A stretch of 64,000 bases of DNA from CAIWHR01 sp963741355 (GCA_963741355.1 CAVUIG010000007.1:21472-85471), one strand, 5' to 3'. Counted from the stretch's first letter, positions 16,391-25,916 are shown. A program made the numbers and translations. Notes: a model not told the origin generated them from the sequence alone.

Positions 16391-19300
16391 GTGGACACGC
16401 TCGTTGAAGCCGCCGCCGGCGACGCGGAAGCCCGGCTCTCGCCGGGTTTCGGCATCGCCTTCGCCGACCTCTACCGGCGGGATGGCCAGGGCGCGGTCGA
16501 CCGCGCGTTCCTGCAATTCCTCGGTGCGACGGATGCCGCGCTGTGCGAGCGCCTGCTCGCGGCGCGCGCCGGTGCGGACGCGGTCTCCGCGAAGGACGAA
16601 TCGGCGCTGATCCTCGACGTCGCGCCGCATCTCGAGCGGTTCATCGCGGAGCTCTTCGGCATCGTGGATGAAGTGGCGACGCTGTCGCACCGCCACGACG
16701 AGCTGGCGCCGCTCCATGAGATCAAGCGCAAGTTCGTCCAGCGCCGGGCGGCGACGCGCATTTCACCCGAGGATGCGCAGGCGTTCGACGGCAGCGCGCT
16801 CGAGCGCGAGCTGCGCCGCCATTTCGGCGGACGCTTCGACGAGCTCACGTTCGCGACGCACGTCGCGCGCTGGCTCGCCGACGAGGCCGCGCACACGGCT
16901 GAGCTCGATCTCGCGTTGCGTTATGCGGCCTGGGCATTGCACACCGAGGCCGGCCGCGAGCACGTTCGTGCCGGCGTGCTGTTCAAGGGGCCGCAGAAGC
17001 AGGATCCGCTGCACCTCGTGCCGCATGCCGAACCGATCTCCATCCAGGGCGCGCAGGCGTTTCGCGTCGACACGTCGCGGCTGCGCCGGCGCGAGGGCTT
17101 TGCGCTCACGGACAAGGGCACCAACCTCGTCGGCGCGCTCGACCAGGCAAACTACTGCATCTGGTGCCACACGCAGGCCAAGGATTCGTGCTCGAAGGGG
17201 CTGCGCGAAAAGCCGTCGCCTGACGCGCCTGCGGCGGTCACCTTCAAGAAGAGCGCGTTCGGCGTCACGCTCGCGGGCTGTCCGCTCGAAGAAAAGATCT
17301 CGGAATTCCAGAAGCTGAAGGCGCAAGGGCATGCGATCGGCGCGCTCGCGGTCATCTGCGTCGACAATCCGATGGTCGCCGCCACCGGCCACCGCATCTG
17401 CAACGATTGCATGAAGTCGTGCATCTACCAGAAGCAGGAGCCTGTCGACATTCCGCAGGTCGAGACGCGCACCTTGAAGGACGTTCTCGCGCTTCCCTGG
17501 GGCTTCGAGATCTACAGCCTGCTCACGCGCTGGAACCCCCTCAACCTGCGGCGCCCGTTCCCGCGCGCACCCACCGGCTATCGCGTGCTGTGCGTCGGCA
17601 TGGGGCCCGCCGGATTCAGCCTCGCGCATCATCTGATGAACGACGGCCACACGGTCGTCGGCATCGACGGACTGAAGATCGAGCCGCTGCCGGCGGAGCT
17701 CTCCGGCGTGCGCGCGGACGGCGGGCGCGAGCCGTTCCAGCCGATCCGCGACGCGATGAGCCTCTATGAAGAGCTCGACGAGCGGGTGATGGCGGGCTTC
17801 GGCGGCGTCGCCGAATACGGGATCACCGTGCGCTGGGACAAGAACTTCCTCAAGCTGATCCGGCTTCTGCTCGAGCGCCGCGAGCAGTTTGCCATGTACG
17901 GCGGCGTGCGCTTCGGCGGCACGCTCACGCTGGACGACGCGTTCCGCCCGGAGACTGCCGGCGGGTACGGCTTCGATCACGTCGCACTTTGCATGGGCGC
18001 CGGCAAGCCGACGACGCTCGACATCCCGAATGGACTCGCTCGCGGCGTTCGCACCGCGTCCGATTTCCTGATGGCGCTGCAACTGACCGGCGCCGCTCAG
18101 CGCGACTCGATCGCGAACATGCAGCTGCGCCTGCCCGTCGTCGTCATCGGCGGCGGGCTGACGGCGATCGACACGGCGACCGAGGCGCTCGCCTACTACG
18201 TCGTCCAGGTCGAGAAGTTCCTCGACCGGTACAAGACGCTTGCCGCCGAGATCGGCGAGGACGCCATTCGCGCCGCATGGGACGACGAGGAGCGCGAGAT
18301 CGCCGAGGAATACCTGTCGCATGCGCGCGCGATCCGCAGCGAGCGGCGCGAGGCGGCGCGCACGGGGCGCGCGGCGCGCATCACCGAACTGCTGCAGCAC
18401 TGGGGCGGAGCGACGATCGCGTACCGGCGCCGCCTGATCGACAGTCCGTCGTACACGCTGAACCACGAGGAAGTCGCGAAGGCGCTCGAAGAGGGCGTCG
18501 TGTTCGCCGAAGGGCTCCTGCCGCGCGCCGTCGACACCGACGAGTATGGCGCGGCGCGCGCCGTCAAGTTTGCGCGCGCGCCGGCCGACAGCGAGGGCGG
18601 CGTCGAGCCCGTCGAGGTCGTGCTGTCGGCGCGCACGGTATTCGTGGCCGCGGGCACGCATCCCAACACCGTGCTCGCGCGCGAGGACGCCGAGCACTTC
18701 CCGCTGGACGGCCGATACTTCCGCGCCTGCGACGACGAGGGCGAAACGGTCAAGCCCGCGTATGCGCTGGCGAAACCTCCGCAATCCGACGTGCTCGTCA
18801 CGCGCTCGGCGGACGGCCGCTTCGTCTCTTACTTCGGCGACCTTCACCCGTCGTACTTCGGCAACGTCGTGAAGGCGCTGGGATCGACCAAGCAGGGGCA
18901 CCCGGTGGTGACACGGGTGCTCGCGCAGCGCGCGCCTTCGAGCGCGTGCGACGACGCGACGTTCTTCGCGCGCCTGGACGGCGAGCTGCGCGCCACGGTG
19001 CACGAGGTGGTCCGCCTCACTCCGACGATCGTCGAGCTGATCGTGAAGGCGCCCGCCGCGGCACGCGCATTCCGGCCGGGACAGTTCTACCGGCTGCAGA
19101 ATTTTGCCGCGCTGGCGCCGGTCGTGGCCGACACGCGGATGCATCTCGAGGGCCTGGCGCTCACCGGCGCGTGGGTCGATCGCGAGCGCGGCCTCGTGTC
19201 GACGATCGTGCTGGAGATGGGCGGGTCGTCCAACCTTTGCGCGATGCTTCGGCCGGGCGAGCCGGTCGTCCTGATGGGCCCCACGGGCACCGCGACGCAC

Positions 19301-19966
19301 ATCGCGCGCGACGAGACCGCGGTGCTGGTGGGCGGCGGCCTCGGCAACGCGGTGCTGTTCTCGATCGGGCAGGCGCTGCGCGCGGCGGGATCGCGCGTCC
19401 TCTACTTCGCCGGCTACAAGAAGCAGGTCGACCGCTACAAGGTCTCCGAGATCGAGGCGGCCGCGGATGTCATCGTCTGGTGCTGCGACGAGGAGCCGGG
19501 GTTCACGCCGCAACGACCGCAGGATCACGCGTTCGTCGGCAACATCGTGCAGGCGATGGAAGCCTACGCATCCGGCCGCCTGGGCGTGCAGCAGATCCCG
19601 CTTCGCGAGGGAAGCCGGATCATCGCGATCGGCTCCGACCGGATGATGGCGGCGGTCGCGCGGGCACGCCATGGCGTGCTGGCGCCTCACATCGCGCCTC
19701 GCCACGAGGCGATCGGATCCATCAATTCGCCGATGCAGTGCATGATGAAGGAGATCTGTGCGCAGTGCCTGCAGCCGCATCGCGATCCCGCGACGGGCAA
19801 GGTGACATACGTGTTCTCCTGCTTCAACCAGGACCAGCCACTCGACAGCGTCGATTTCCACGCGCTGTCCGACCGGCTGCGCCAGAATTCGCTGCAGGAA
19901 AAGCTGACGGCGCAATGGATCCGGCACTGCCTGCCCGAGCTTCGCGCGAGCCATCCGCTCGTGTAG
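16391..19966 (+). CDS. NfnB-NfnA-like fusion: putative NAD(P)H:ferredoxin oxidoreductase
   Basis: 1191 residues, unbroken, GTG start nine bases after hcrB. Residues 1-230 form a helical domain I do not recognise. Residues 250-345 hold cysteines 256, 259, 267, 297 and 337, 340, 344 (YCIWC; HRICNDCMKSC), like the iron-sulfur head of glutamate synthase small subunit/NfnB. A GltD-like flavoprotein follows (FAD loop CVGMGPAGFS, nucleotide loop VIGGGLTAIDTATEAL, VAAGTHPNT), with a charged helical insert at about residues 595-690. The last 300 residues are PyrK/NfnA-like: FRPGQFYRLQNF, VLVGGGLGNAVLFSIG, and a 2Fe-2S site C1117, C1123, C1126, C1144. NfnAB bifurcates electrons among NADH, NADPH and ferredoxin using these two halves as separate subunits. 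Inside the hcr operon the likely job is to supply reduced ferredoxin to the reductase; that is inference. Confidence 0.8.
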   Translation: MDTLVEAAAGDAEARLSPGFGIAFADLYRRDGQGAVDRAFLQFLGATDAALCERLLAARAGADAVSAKDESALILDVAPHLERFIAELFGIVDEVATLSHRHDELAPLHEIKRKFVQRRAATRISPEDAQAFDGSALERELRRHFGGRFDELTFATHVARWLADEAAHTAELDLALRYAAWALHTEAGREHVRAGVLFKGPQKQDPLHLVPHAEPISIQGAQAFRVDTSRLRRREGFALTDKGTNLVGALDQANYCIWCHTQAKDSCSKGLREKPSPDAPAAVTFKKSAFGVTLAGCPLEEKISEFQKLKAQGHAIGALAVICVDNPMVAATGHRICNDCMKSCIYQKQEPVDIPQVETRTLKDVLALPWGFEIYSLLTRWNPLNLRRPFPRAPTGYRVLCVGMGPAGFSLAHHLMNDGHTVVGIDGLKIEPLPAELSGVRADGGREPFQPIRDAMSLYEELDERVMAGFGGVAEYGITVRWDKNFLKLIRLLLERREQFAMYGGVRFGGTLTLDDAFRPETAGGYGFDHVALCMGAGKPTTLDIPNGLARGVRTASDFLMALQLTGAAQRDSIANMQLRLPVVVIGGGLTAIDTATEALAYYVVQVEKFLDRYKTLAAEIGEDAIRAAWDDEEREIAEEYLSHARAIRSERREAARTGRAARITELLQHWGGATIAYRRRLIDSPSYTLNHEEVAKALEEGVVFAEGLLPRAVDTDEYGAARAVKFARAPADSEGGVEPVEVVLSARTVFVAAGTHPNTVLAREDAEHFPLDGRYFRACDDEGETVKPAYALAKPPQSDVLVTRSADGRFVSYFGDLHPSYFGNVVKALGSTKQGHPVVTRVLAQRAPSSACDDATFFARLDGELRATVHEVVRLTPTIVELIVKAPAAARAFRPGQFYRLQNFAALAPVVADTRMHLEGLALTGAWVDRERGLVSTIVLEMGGSSNLCAMLRPGEPVVLMGPTGTATHIARDETAVLVGGGLGNAVLFSIGQALRAAGSRVLYFAGYKKQVDRYKVSEIEAAADVIVWCCDEEPGFTPQRPQDHAFVGNIVQAMEAYASGRLGVQQIPLREGSRIIAIGSDRMMAAVARARHGVLAPHIAPRHEAIGSINSPMQCMMKEICAQCLQPHRDPATGKVTYVFSCFNQDQPLDSVDFHALSDRLRQNSLQEKLTAQWIRHCLPELRASHPLV

Positions 19967-19982
19967 CCACGACGAGCCCGTG

Positions 19983-21489
19983 ATGAACGCGGCCGAACGG
20001 CTTCTGTGCGAGGGCGCCGACCGCGCCGTGGCGCTGGAGTGCGGCGACGGGCGCATCGACTACGGCACGCTGCGCGAGTCGGTGCGGCGCGCCGGCGGCG
20101 CGTGGCAATCGCTTGGAGTGGATGCCGGCGCGCGAGTGGTGATCCTCGCGCGCGACAGCATCGACTGGGTCGTCGCGTATCTCGGCGTCATCTGGGCGGG
20201 CGGTGTCGCGGTTGGCGTCAATCCGCGGCTTCCGCCGGCCGATCTCGCGCCCATCCTCGCCGACAGCGAAGTGCGATTCGTCTGGTGCGACGAGGACGAA
20301 GCGGCCGGCGTCTGCGCGCTGGCAGCATCGCTTGCCGCACCGCCCGTCGTCGTCGCGAACGGGGGCCACGATGGCGTGGACTGGCCGTCGGCGTTACGCG
20401 CGGCGGCTCCCATCGAACCCTGCGAGCGACGCGACGACGATCCGGCGTTGTGGATCGGCACGTCGGGAACGACCGGCGTGCCCAAGGGCGTCGTGCATCC
20501 GCAGCGGGTGGCGTCCGAGCCGGAGAGCTTCGCCCGCGAGGTGCTCTCGGCGGGACCGGCCGACCGGTTCTATTCGAGCTCGAAGCTCTTCTTCGCCTAT
20601 GCGCTCGCCAATAGCCTGTTCGCGGGCCTGCAGACTCGGCGCCACCGTGATCCTCGATCGCGAGCGGGCATCCCCCGAGCGCGTTCTGGCGATGGTCGAG
20701 CGGCACCGGCCCACGCTCGTGTTCACCGTGCCGACGCTCTACAACCGAATGCTGCTCGACCGCGTCGCACCCAGGCTTTCCGGGCGCGGCATTCGGCAGT
20801 TCATTTCGGCCGGCGAGGCGCTGCCGGCCAGTGTCCGCGACGGGTGGAGACGCGCCACCGGCATGGCGCCGATTTCGGGCTACGGCACGTCCGAAACGCT
20901 GTGCCTCGTGCTCTACGGCGACGATGACACGGGATTGCTTCGGCCCACGCCGCGAACGTCATTGCGATTCGCTGCCGCCGACGCCGCGCTGCCGCAGCGA
21001 ATCTGGATCCGGAATCCGACGCTGGCGCTCGGATATTGGCGGCGTCCGGAGGCCGAAGCCGACGGGTTTCGCGACGGCTGGTTCTCGCCGGGCGACGTCT
21101 TCATCCGGCGCGGCGACGGCGACGGTTCGCTGGAATTCGCCGGCCGAAGCGACGATCTGCTCAAGGTGTCGGGCCAGTGGGTCAGCACGCTCTGGATCGA
21201 GCATGCGCTGGCCGAGGCCTGCGGCGATTCGATCGAGCAGGTGGCGGCCGTCGGGGCCGCAACCGACGACGGTCTCGTCTCGATCGCGGTCCTCGCCGTG
21301 GCGGCCGCCGGGCGCGAGGCCGACGCGCGCCGGCGCCTCGCCGCAGGCATCGATGGGCTCCCCAAATATCGGAGGCCGACCTGGGTGCACTGGGTGCCGG
21401 CCCTTCCGCAGACGGCGACCGGGAAGCTCCAGCGAAGCAGACTGCGCGATACCCACTTGCAGGCATTGGCGCACAAGAGCGCACAATGA
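19983..21489 (+). CDS. 4-hydroxybenzoate/benzoate-CoA ligase, AMP-forming (one frame break)
   Basis: About 500 codons of the adenylate-forming superfamily. P-loop-like motif IGTSGTTGVPKGVVHP, then FYSSSKLFFAYALANSL typical of benzoate-CoA ligases, YGTSETLC, GWFSPGD, GRSDDLLKVSGQWVS and the C-terminal LPQTATGKLQR with the catalytic lysine. One indel near 20635 shifts the frame between GLQT and GATVILDRE. The ATG at 19983 or GTG at 19980 start it, 14-17 bases after the upstream stop. As last gene of the hcr operon it most likely makes 4-hydroxybenzoyl-CoA, the reductase substrate, from 4-hydroxybenzoate, CoA and ATP. Specificity for 4-hydroxybenzoate over benzoate is inferred from context. Confidence 0.88.
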
Positions 21490-21658
21490 CCCTCCCTGAG
21501 AGAGTCGAGCCGTCGGGCTTCGACCTCGGCCGGGCGCCGCGATCGCGGCGATATTTGGCCCATGTCAAACCGGACGCCCGTGAGAATCGTAGGATGGCAG
21601 GCTGGGGCAGGGCGGCCATTCCGCCTGCCATAACAAATAATCCACCGCGGAGGAAACG

Positions 21659-22150
21659 ATGATCACGCAAACCGTGGAATCGATCGTGAAGGGCAAGAAG
21701 ATTCAGGATGTCGTTCGCATCCCGGCATCGGCGACCGTTTCAGAGGCGGTCGCGGCGATGTCCAAACGCGAAATGGGATCGGTCCTGATCGGCAACCCCG
21801 GCGGCGCGATCGAGGGCATCTTCACCGAGCGCGACGTGATGCGGCGCGTCGTCGGCGAGGGACGCGATCCAAAATCGACCAAGGTGTCGGCGGTGATGAG
21901 CCCGAACGTGCGGCATGTCCAGGCGACGGCAACGGTCGAAGAGGCGCTTCGTCTCATGGTCGTGCACGGCTACCGACACCTGCTGGTCGATCGCGAAGGC
22001 ACCATCGAAGGCCTCATCTCGATTCGCGATCTGATGTGCGCATTGGTGCTGCCCGACGCGCCGATCGCAGCCGAGGGCCGCGTCGGCGTGATCCGCGCGC
22101 GCGCCGAGGAAACCATCCACGATCTCGAGGGCATGAAGCCCAAGAGCTAG
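21659..22150 (+). CDS. Two-CBS-domain protein
   Basis: 163 residues. Two CBS units: residues ~17-70 (IQDVVRIPASATVSEAVAAMSKREMGSVLI...GIFTERDVMRRVV) and ~75-130 (KVSAVMSPNVRHVQATATVEEALRLMVVHGYRHLLV...GLISIRDLMCALV). No other domain is attached, so it would work as a Bateman-module homodimer binding adenine nucleotides. The start has a strong GGAGG ribosome site (CGCGGAGGAAACG). It follows the ligase by 170 bp and probably has its own promoter. The partner it regulates cannot be told from sequence. Confidence 0.9.
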   Translation: MITQTVESIVKGKKIQDVVRIPASATVSEAVAAMSKREMGSVLIGNPGGAIEGIFTERDVMRRVVGEGRDPKSTKVSAVMSPNVRHVQATATVEEALRLMVVHGYRHLLVDREGTIEGLISIRDLMCALVLPDAPIAAEGRVGVIRARAEETIHDLEGMKPKS

Positions 22151-22370
22151 CCCTTCGTCGTGACGCGACAGTGCACTCGCGGTGCCGTCGCGGGAGACCG
22201 GGTCCAAGTCGGGTGTCGTCCTCGCCAATCCGCGCGACATTGCCCGCCGACAAACCGCGCTGCGCGCAGCGGGATGACCTGAGCGGCACGCGCATGCAGT
22301 AGAATCGTCGATTGCCGTCGCGGCGGCCCGCGAAGGCGCCGCATTTGCCGTCGACTCGCCGATCTCCACT

Positions 22371-23450
22371 ATGCGAATTTTCAATTTCAGCGCCGGACCT
22401 GCGGTGCTCCCTGAAGACGTCCTGCGCACCGCGGCGGCCGAGATGCTCGACTGGCACGGCAGCGGAATGTCGGTGATGGAGATGAGCCATCGCGGCAAGG
22501 AATTCATCTCGATCCACGAGAAGGCGCTTGCGGATCTGCGCGAGCTGCTGGCGATCCCGTCCGGGTACAAGGTGCTGTTCCTGCAAGGCGGGGCGATCGC
22601 CGAGAACGCCGTCGTGCCGATGAACCTGCTGGGCGCCAGGACCTCGGCCGATTACGTCAATACCGGCGAGTGGTCGAAGAAGTCGATCAAGGAGGCGAAG
22701 AAATATTGCACGGTCAATGTCGCCGCCAGCGCCGAGGATCGCGGCTTCAGCTACGTGCCGGCGCAGGAAGCGTGGAAGACGAGCAGGGACGCCGCGTACG
22801 TGCACGTGTGCACCAACGAGACCATCGGCGGCGTCGAATACCACTGGACGCCGGACACCGGCGACGTGCCGCTGGTCGCGGACATGTCGTCGCACATCCT
22901 GTCCCGCGCCGTCGATGTCGCAAAATTCGGTGTGATCTATGCCGGCGCCCAGAAGAACATGGGTCCGGCGGGGCTTACCGTGGTCATCGTTCGCGAGGAT
23001 CTCCTCGACCGCGCGCTGCCGATCACGCCGTCGGTGTTTCACTGGAAGGAGCAGGCGGAAAGCGATTCGATGCTGAACACGCCCGCCACGTACGCCATCT
23101 ACATCGCCGGACTCGTCTTCGAGTGGCTGAAGGCGCGGGGTGGCGTGGCCGCGATCGAGCGCGCGAATCTCGACAAGGCCGCGCTCATCTACGATTACCT
23201 CGATGCCAGCGAGTTCTACCGCAATCCCGTGCGGCGCGAGGATCGGTCGCGTATGAACGTCCCGTTCAAGCTTCGCGACGAGTCGCTCGACGAGGCATTC
23301 CTCAAGGGCGCGAGGGAGCGCGGCATGGTCCAGCTCAAGGGCCACCGCTCGGTCGGCGGAATGCGCGCGTCGATCTACAACGCCATGCCGCTCGAAGGCG
23401 TCAGGACGCTCGTCGACTACATGCGCGAATTCGAAAAGCGCAACGGTTGA
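22371..23450 (+). CDS. serC: Phosphoserine aminotransferase
   Basis: 359 residues, full length. It opens with the SerC hallmark MRIFNFSAGPAVLPEDVL and continues with WHGSGMSVMEMSHRGKEF, LFLQGGA, NTGEWSKKSIKEAKKY, YVHVCTNETIGGVE and the pyridoxal-phosphate lysine in FGVIYAGAQKNMGPAGLT. The tail GHRSVGGMRASIYNAMP binds phosphoserine. It converts 3-phosphohydroxypyruvate and glutamate to phosphoserine and 2-oxoglutarate in serine biosynthesis, and the 4-phosphoerythronate branch in pyridoxal synthesis. serA follows after eight bases, so the two form an operon. Confidence 0.97.
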   Translation: MRIFNFSAGPAVLPEDVLRTAAAEMLDWHGSGMSVMEMSHRGKEFISIHEKALADLRELLAIPSGYKVLFLQGGAIAENAVVPMNLLGARTSADYVNTGEWSKKSIKEAKKYCTVNVAASAEDRGFSYVPAQEAWKTSRDAAYVHVCTNETIGGVEYHWTPDTGDVPLVADMSSHILSRAVDVAKFGVIYAGAQKNMGPAGLTVVIVREDLLDRALPITPSVFHWKEQAESDSMLNTPATYAIYIAGLVFEWLKARGGVAAIERANLDKAALIYDYLDASEFYRNPVRREDRSRMNVPFKLRDESLDEAFLKGARERGMVQLKGHRSVGGMRASIYNAMPLEGVRTLVDYMREFEKRNG

Positions 23451-23458
23451 CCGCGTTC

Positions 23459-24646
23459 ATGGCCAAGTATCAGATTCTCGCGCTCAATCACATCTCGAGC
23501 CACGGGCTGCATCGCTTTCCCGCCGCGCGCTACACCGTCGGCAAGGCGATCGCGGCGCCGGATGCCATCCTCGTCCGCTCGCACGACATGCACGAGATGG
23601 ACATTCCCGCGAGCGTGCGGGCGATCGGCCGGGCAGGAGCGGGCACCAACAATATTCCGGTGGCGCGAATGTCGCAGCGTGGCGTTCCCGTATTCAACGC
23701 GCCGGGCGCCAACGCCAACGCGGTCAAGGAGCTCGTCCTCGCGGCGCTGCTGATGGCGGCACGCAACATCGTGCCGGCGCTGCAGTACGTCGGCGGCCTT
23801 GACGCCACCGCGCAAGACCTCGCGAAGCGCGTCGAGGACGGCAAGAAGCAGTTCGCCGGCGTCGAGCTGCCCAACCGTACGCTCGGAATCGTCGGTCTCG
23901 GCGCGATCGGGAGCCTCGTCGCCGACACTGCCCTCAAGCTTGGGATGAAGGTGATCGGATTCGACCCGGAAATCACCGTCGACGCCGCATGGCGCCTCCC
24001 GTCGAGCGTGCGCAAGGCGCAGACCATCGAGGAGCTCCTGAAGCAGGCCGATTTCGTCACGCTGCACGTTCCGCTGTCGGACCGGACGCGGCACCTCATC
24101 GACGCGAAGCGCCTCGCCGGAATGAAATCGGGCGCGGCGCTGCTCAATTTCGCCCGCGACGCGATCGTCGACGAGGATGCCGTCGTCGCCGCGCTGCGCG
24201 CCGGCACGCTCAAGCAGTTCCTGTGCGATTTCCCCAGCCCTGTGCTGATTGGCGTGCCCAATGTGGCGGCATTGCCCCACCTCGGCGCGTCGACCGAGGA
24301 AGCGGAGGAGAATTGCGCCGTCATGGTGGTCGATCAGGTGCGCGAGTACCTGGAGAACGGGACGATCGCCAATGCCGTCAATTTTCCGAACGTCGAAATG
24401 CCGAGGGAATCGCCCTTCCGGGTGGCGATCGCCAACGCCAACGTGCCGAACATGCTGGGCCAGATCTCGACCGCGATGGCGCACGCGGGGCTCAACATCC
24501 ACAACATGGTGAACAAGTCGCGTGGCGAGATGGCCTATACGCTGGTCGACGCCGACAGCGCGATCGACGCCGGAATCATCCAGGCGATCGCGGCGATCGA
24601 CGGCGTGCTGTCGGTGCGGGCGATTCCTCTGCAGGACGGCGGCTAG
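23459..24646 (+). CDS. serA: D-3-phosphoglycerate dehydrogenase
   Basis: 395 residues. The D-2-hydroxyacid dehydrogenase fold is evident: NAD-binding GIVGLGAIGSLVADTALKLGMKVIGFDP, catalytic-region arginine in GRAGAGTNNIPV, ALLNFARDAIVDEDAV and the histidine in LPHLGASTEEAEE. A C-terminal ACT domain (FRVAIANANVPNMLGQISTAMAHAGLNI) probably senses serine. It oxidises 3-phosphoglycerate to 3-phosphohydroxypyruvate, the substrate of the SerC encoded just upstream. The short form without the extra allosteric-binding domain matches the betaproteobacterial type. The ATG lies eight bases after the serC stop. Confidence 0.95.
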   Translation: MAKYQILALNHISSHGLHRFPAARYTVGKAIAAPDAILVRSHDMHEMDIPASVRAIGRAGAGTNNIPVARMSQRGVPVFNAPGANANAVKELVLAALLMAARNIVPALQYVGGLDATAQDLAKRVEDGKKQFAGVELPNRTLGIVGLGAIGSLVADTALKLGMKVIGFDPEITVDAAWRLPSSVRKAQTIEELLKQADFVTLHVPLSDRTRHLIDAKRLAGMKSGAALLNFARDAIVDEDAVVAALRAGTLKQFLCDFPSPVLIGVPNVAALPHLGASTEEAEENCAVMVVDQVREYLENGTIANAVNFPNVEMPRESPFRVAIANANVPNMLGQISTAMAHAGLNIHNMVNKSRGEMAYTLVDADSAIDAGIIQAIAAIDGVLSVRAIPLQDGG

Positions 24647-24685
24647 CAAACGGGAATTGGCGAGGCACCGGCGCGCGGAATCGCG

Positions 24686-24714
24686 TTGCGTCGTGCCAAT
24701 GCGTCCCTTATAGT
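24686..24714 (+). promoter_or_regulatory. Candidate sigma70 promoter of the acyltransferase gene
   Basis: TTGCGT (24686-24691) and TATAGT (24709-24714) are 17 bp apart and lie 50 bp before the ATG at 24764. Both boxes are four- or five-of-six matches to consensus in otherwise GC-rich DNA. Confidence 0.45.
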
Positions 24715-24763
24715 CGCCGGCGCGGCCGCGGGACCGTCACCGGCCGTCCCGGCCCAACACCGA

Positions 24764-25621
24764 ATGCGAATCTTCCTCACGCTGCTGTCGCGCACGCCGC
24801 TGCCGGTCCTGTACGTCTGGGGATGGCTGATGTACGTGGCCGGATTCCACGTGGCGCGCTGGCGCCGCGACCAGGTCGACCGCGATGTCGCGATTTCCTT
24901 CGCCGACCGCACGCCGGCCGAGCGCGCCGCGATCGTGCGAGGGTCCTATCGCCACGCCGCGGACATGCTGGTGGAAATGATCTGGGGATTCACGGCGTCG
25001 GCGGACGCCCTGCTGGCGCGCGTGACCTTCGAGAATCCGGAAATCGTCCGGCAATACGCCGATGCGAAGCGATCAGTGGTTCTGCTCGCGCCGCATTACG
25101 GCAACTGGGAATGGCTGTTTCTCGCCGGCGGCGCCCGCTTCGGCATTCCGATCGACACGGTATACCAGCCGCATCGGCTCGCTTCGGTGGAAGAATTCCT
25201 GCAGGAGGCGCGCGAACGGTTCGGCGGCAAGGCGATCCCGCGCGCGGATTTCATCTTCGAGATGATGCGCCGCGCCGACACCCCGCACGCGTATTCGCTC
25301 ATTGCCGATCAGACGCCACGTCCGGAGGAGCGCAAGCACTGGACGCAATTCCTGGGTCGCGACACGGCGTTCTACATGGGTGCCGACCATATCGCGCGCT
25401 TTCTCGATGCCGCCGTCCTGTACGTGGCCATGCGGCGCGTGTCGCGCGGGCGATACTCGGTGCGTCTCGAGGTGCTCGCCGAGCCGCCGTACGAAATCCG
25501 GCGCGGCGAGGACATCATGGAGCGATTCGCGCGGCGCGCCGAGCAGGCGGTGCGAGAGTCGCCCGCGGAATTTCTCTGGATTCAGAAGCGCTGGAAATAC
25601 CCAAGACCGGCCGGCGAATGA
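24764..25621 (+). CDS. Lysophospholipid/lipid A-type acyltransferase (LpxL/HtrB family)
   Basis: 285 residues. An N-terminal membrane anchor (PLPVLYVWGWLMYVAGFHVA) precedes the catalytic HYGNWE (H-x4-E) motif near residue 111. Further family blocks are IPIDTVYQPHR, SLIADQTPRPEERKHWTQFLGRDTAFY and the ending SPAEFLWIQKRWKYPRP. Members transfer an acyl chain from acyl-ACP to lipid A precursors or to lysophospholipids at the inner membrane. The late position, away from lpx genes, does not decide which. An 'LpxL/LpxP-like' annotation is reasonable; a specific symbol is not. Confidence 0.88.
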   Translation: MRIFLTLLSRTPLPVLYVWGWLMYVAGFHVARWRRDQVDRDVAISFADRTPAERAAIVRGSYRHAADMLVEMIWGFTASADALLARVTFENPEIVRQYADAKRSVVLLAPHYGNWEWLFLAGGARFGIPIDTVYQPHRLASVEEFLQEARERFGGKAIPRADFIFEMMRRADTPHAYSLIADQTPRPEERKHWTQFLGRDTAFYMGADHIARFLDAAVLYVAMRRVSRGRYSVRLEVLAEPPYEIRRGEDIMERFARRAEQAVRESPAEFLWIQKRWKYPRPAGE

Positions 25622-25658
25622 ATCCGCGGCTTGAGCGTCACTTGACGGGCGAGCCGAG

Positions 25659-25772
25659 CTAGCTCCGCGTCGCAGAGGGCTCGGCCGCAAGCGGGAGCGA
25701 CTGCGTCTTTACACCGATCGGCACGCACGCCGAGAGCGTCAGGATCAGCACCAGCAGGACGATTGTGCGCAT
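25659..25772 (-). CDS. Tiny lipoprotein (37 residues)
   Basis: MRTIVLLVLILTLSAC is a complete signal peptide with the lipobox LSAC; cysteine 16 would be lipid-modified and become residue 1. The mature part is only 22 residues (C, then VPIGVKTQSLPLAAEPSATRS). No homology is recognised; small lipoproteins of this form include entericidin-like peptides. It is convergent with the acyltransferase gene and lies upstream of the phosphopantetheinyl transferase, on the same strand as the latter. No clear ribosome site was found, so the call rests on the signal sequence. Confidence 0.55.
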   Translation of the reverse strand: MRTIVLLVLILTLSACVPIGVKTQSLPLAAEPSATRS

Positions 25773-25916
25773 TGCGCCACCTTCATCGGTTCGACGACAC
25801 TGGCCGCGCGCGCCGCGCAGGCCTTCAGAGGAAGGCCATAGGGCGCACCAGGCCGGGAGCGCACCGATTATCGCGCTCCGGTCCGTGCGACGGGAAATTT
25901 TCGCGTGGCGAGGGGA

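Noticed and set aside
12901..19966. hcr genes as carbon monoxide or xanthine dehydrogenase
   Set aside because: The FAD subunit has the four-cysteine insertion typical of 4-hydroxybenzoyl-CoA reductase, and an aryl-CoA ligase shares the operon.
16763..20056. Antisense open frame of 1097 codons on the minus strand
   Set aside because: It mirrors the Nfn-like gene in a GC-rich region, has arginine/histidine-rich nonsense composition and no motif; the plus-strand gene is clearly real.
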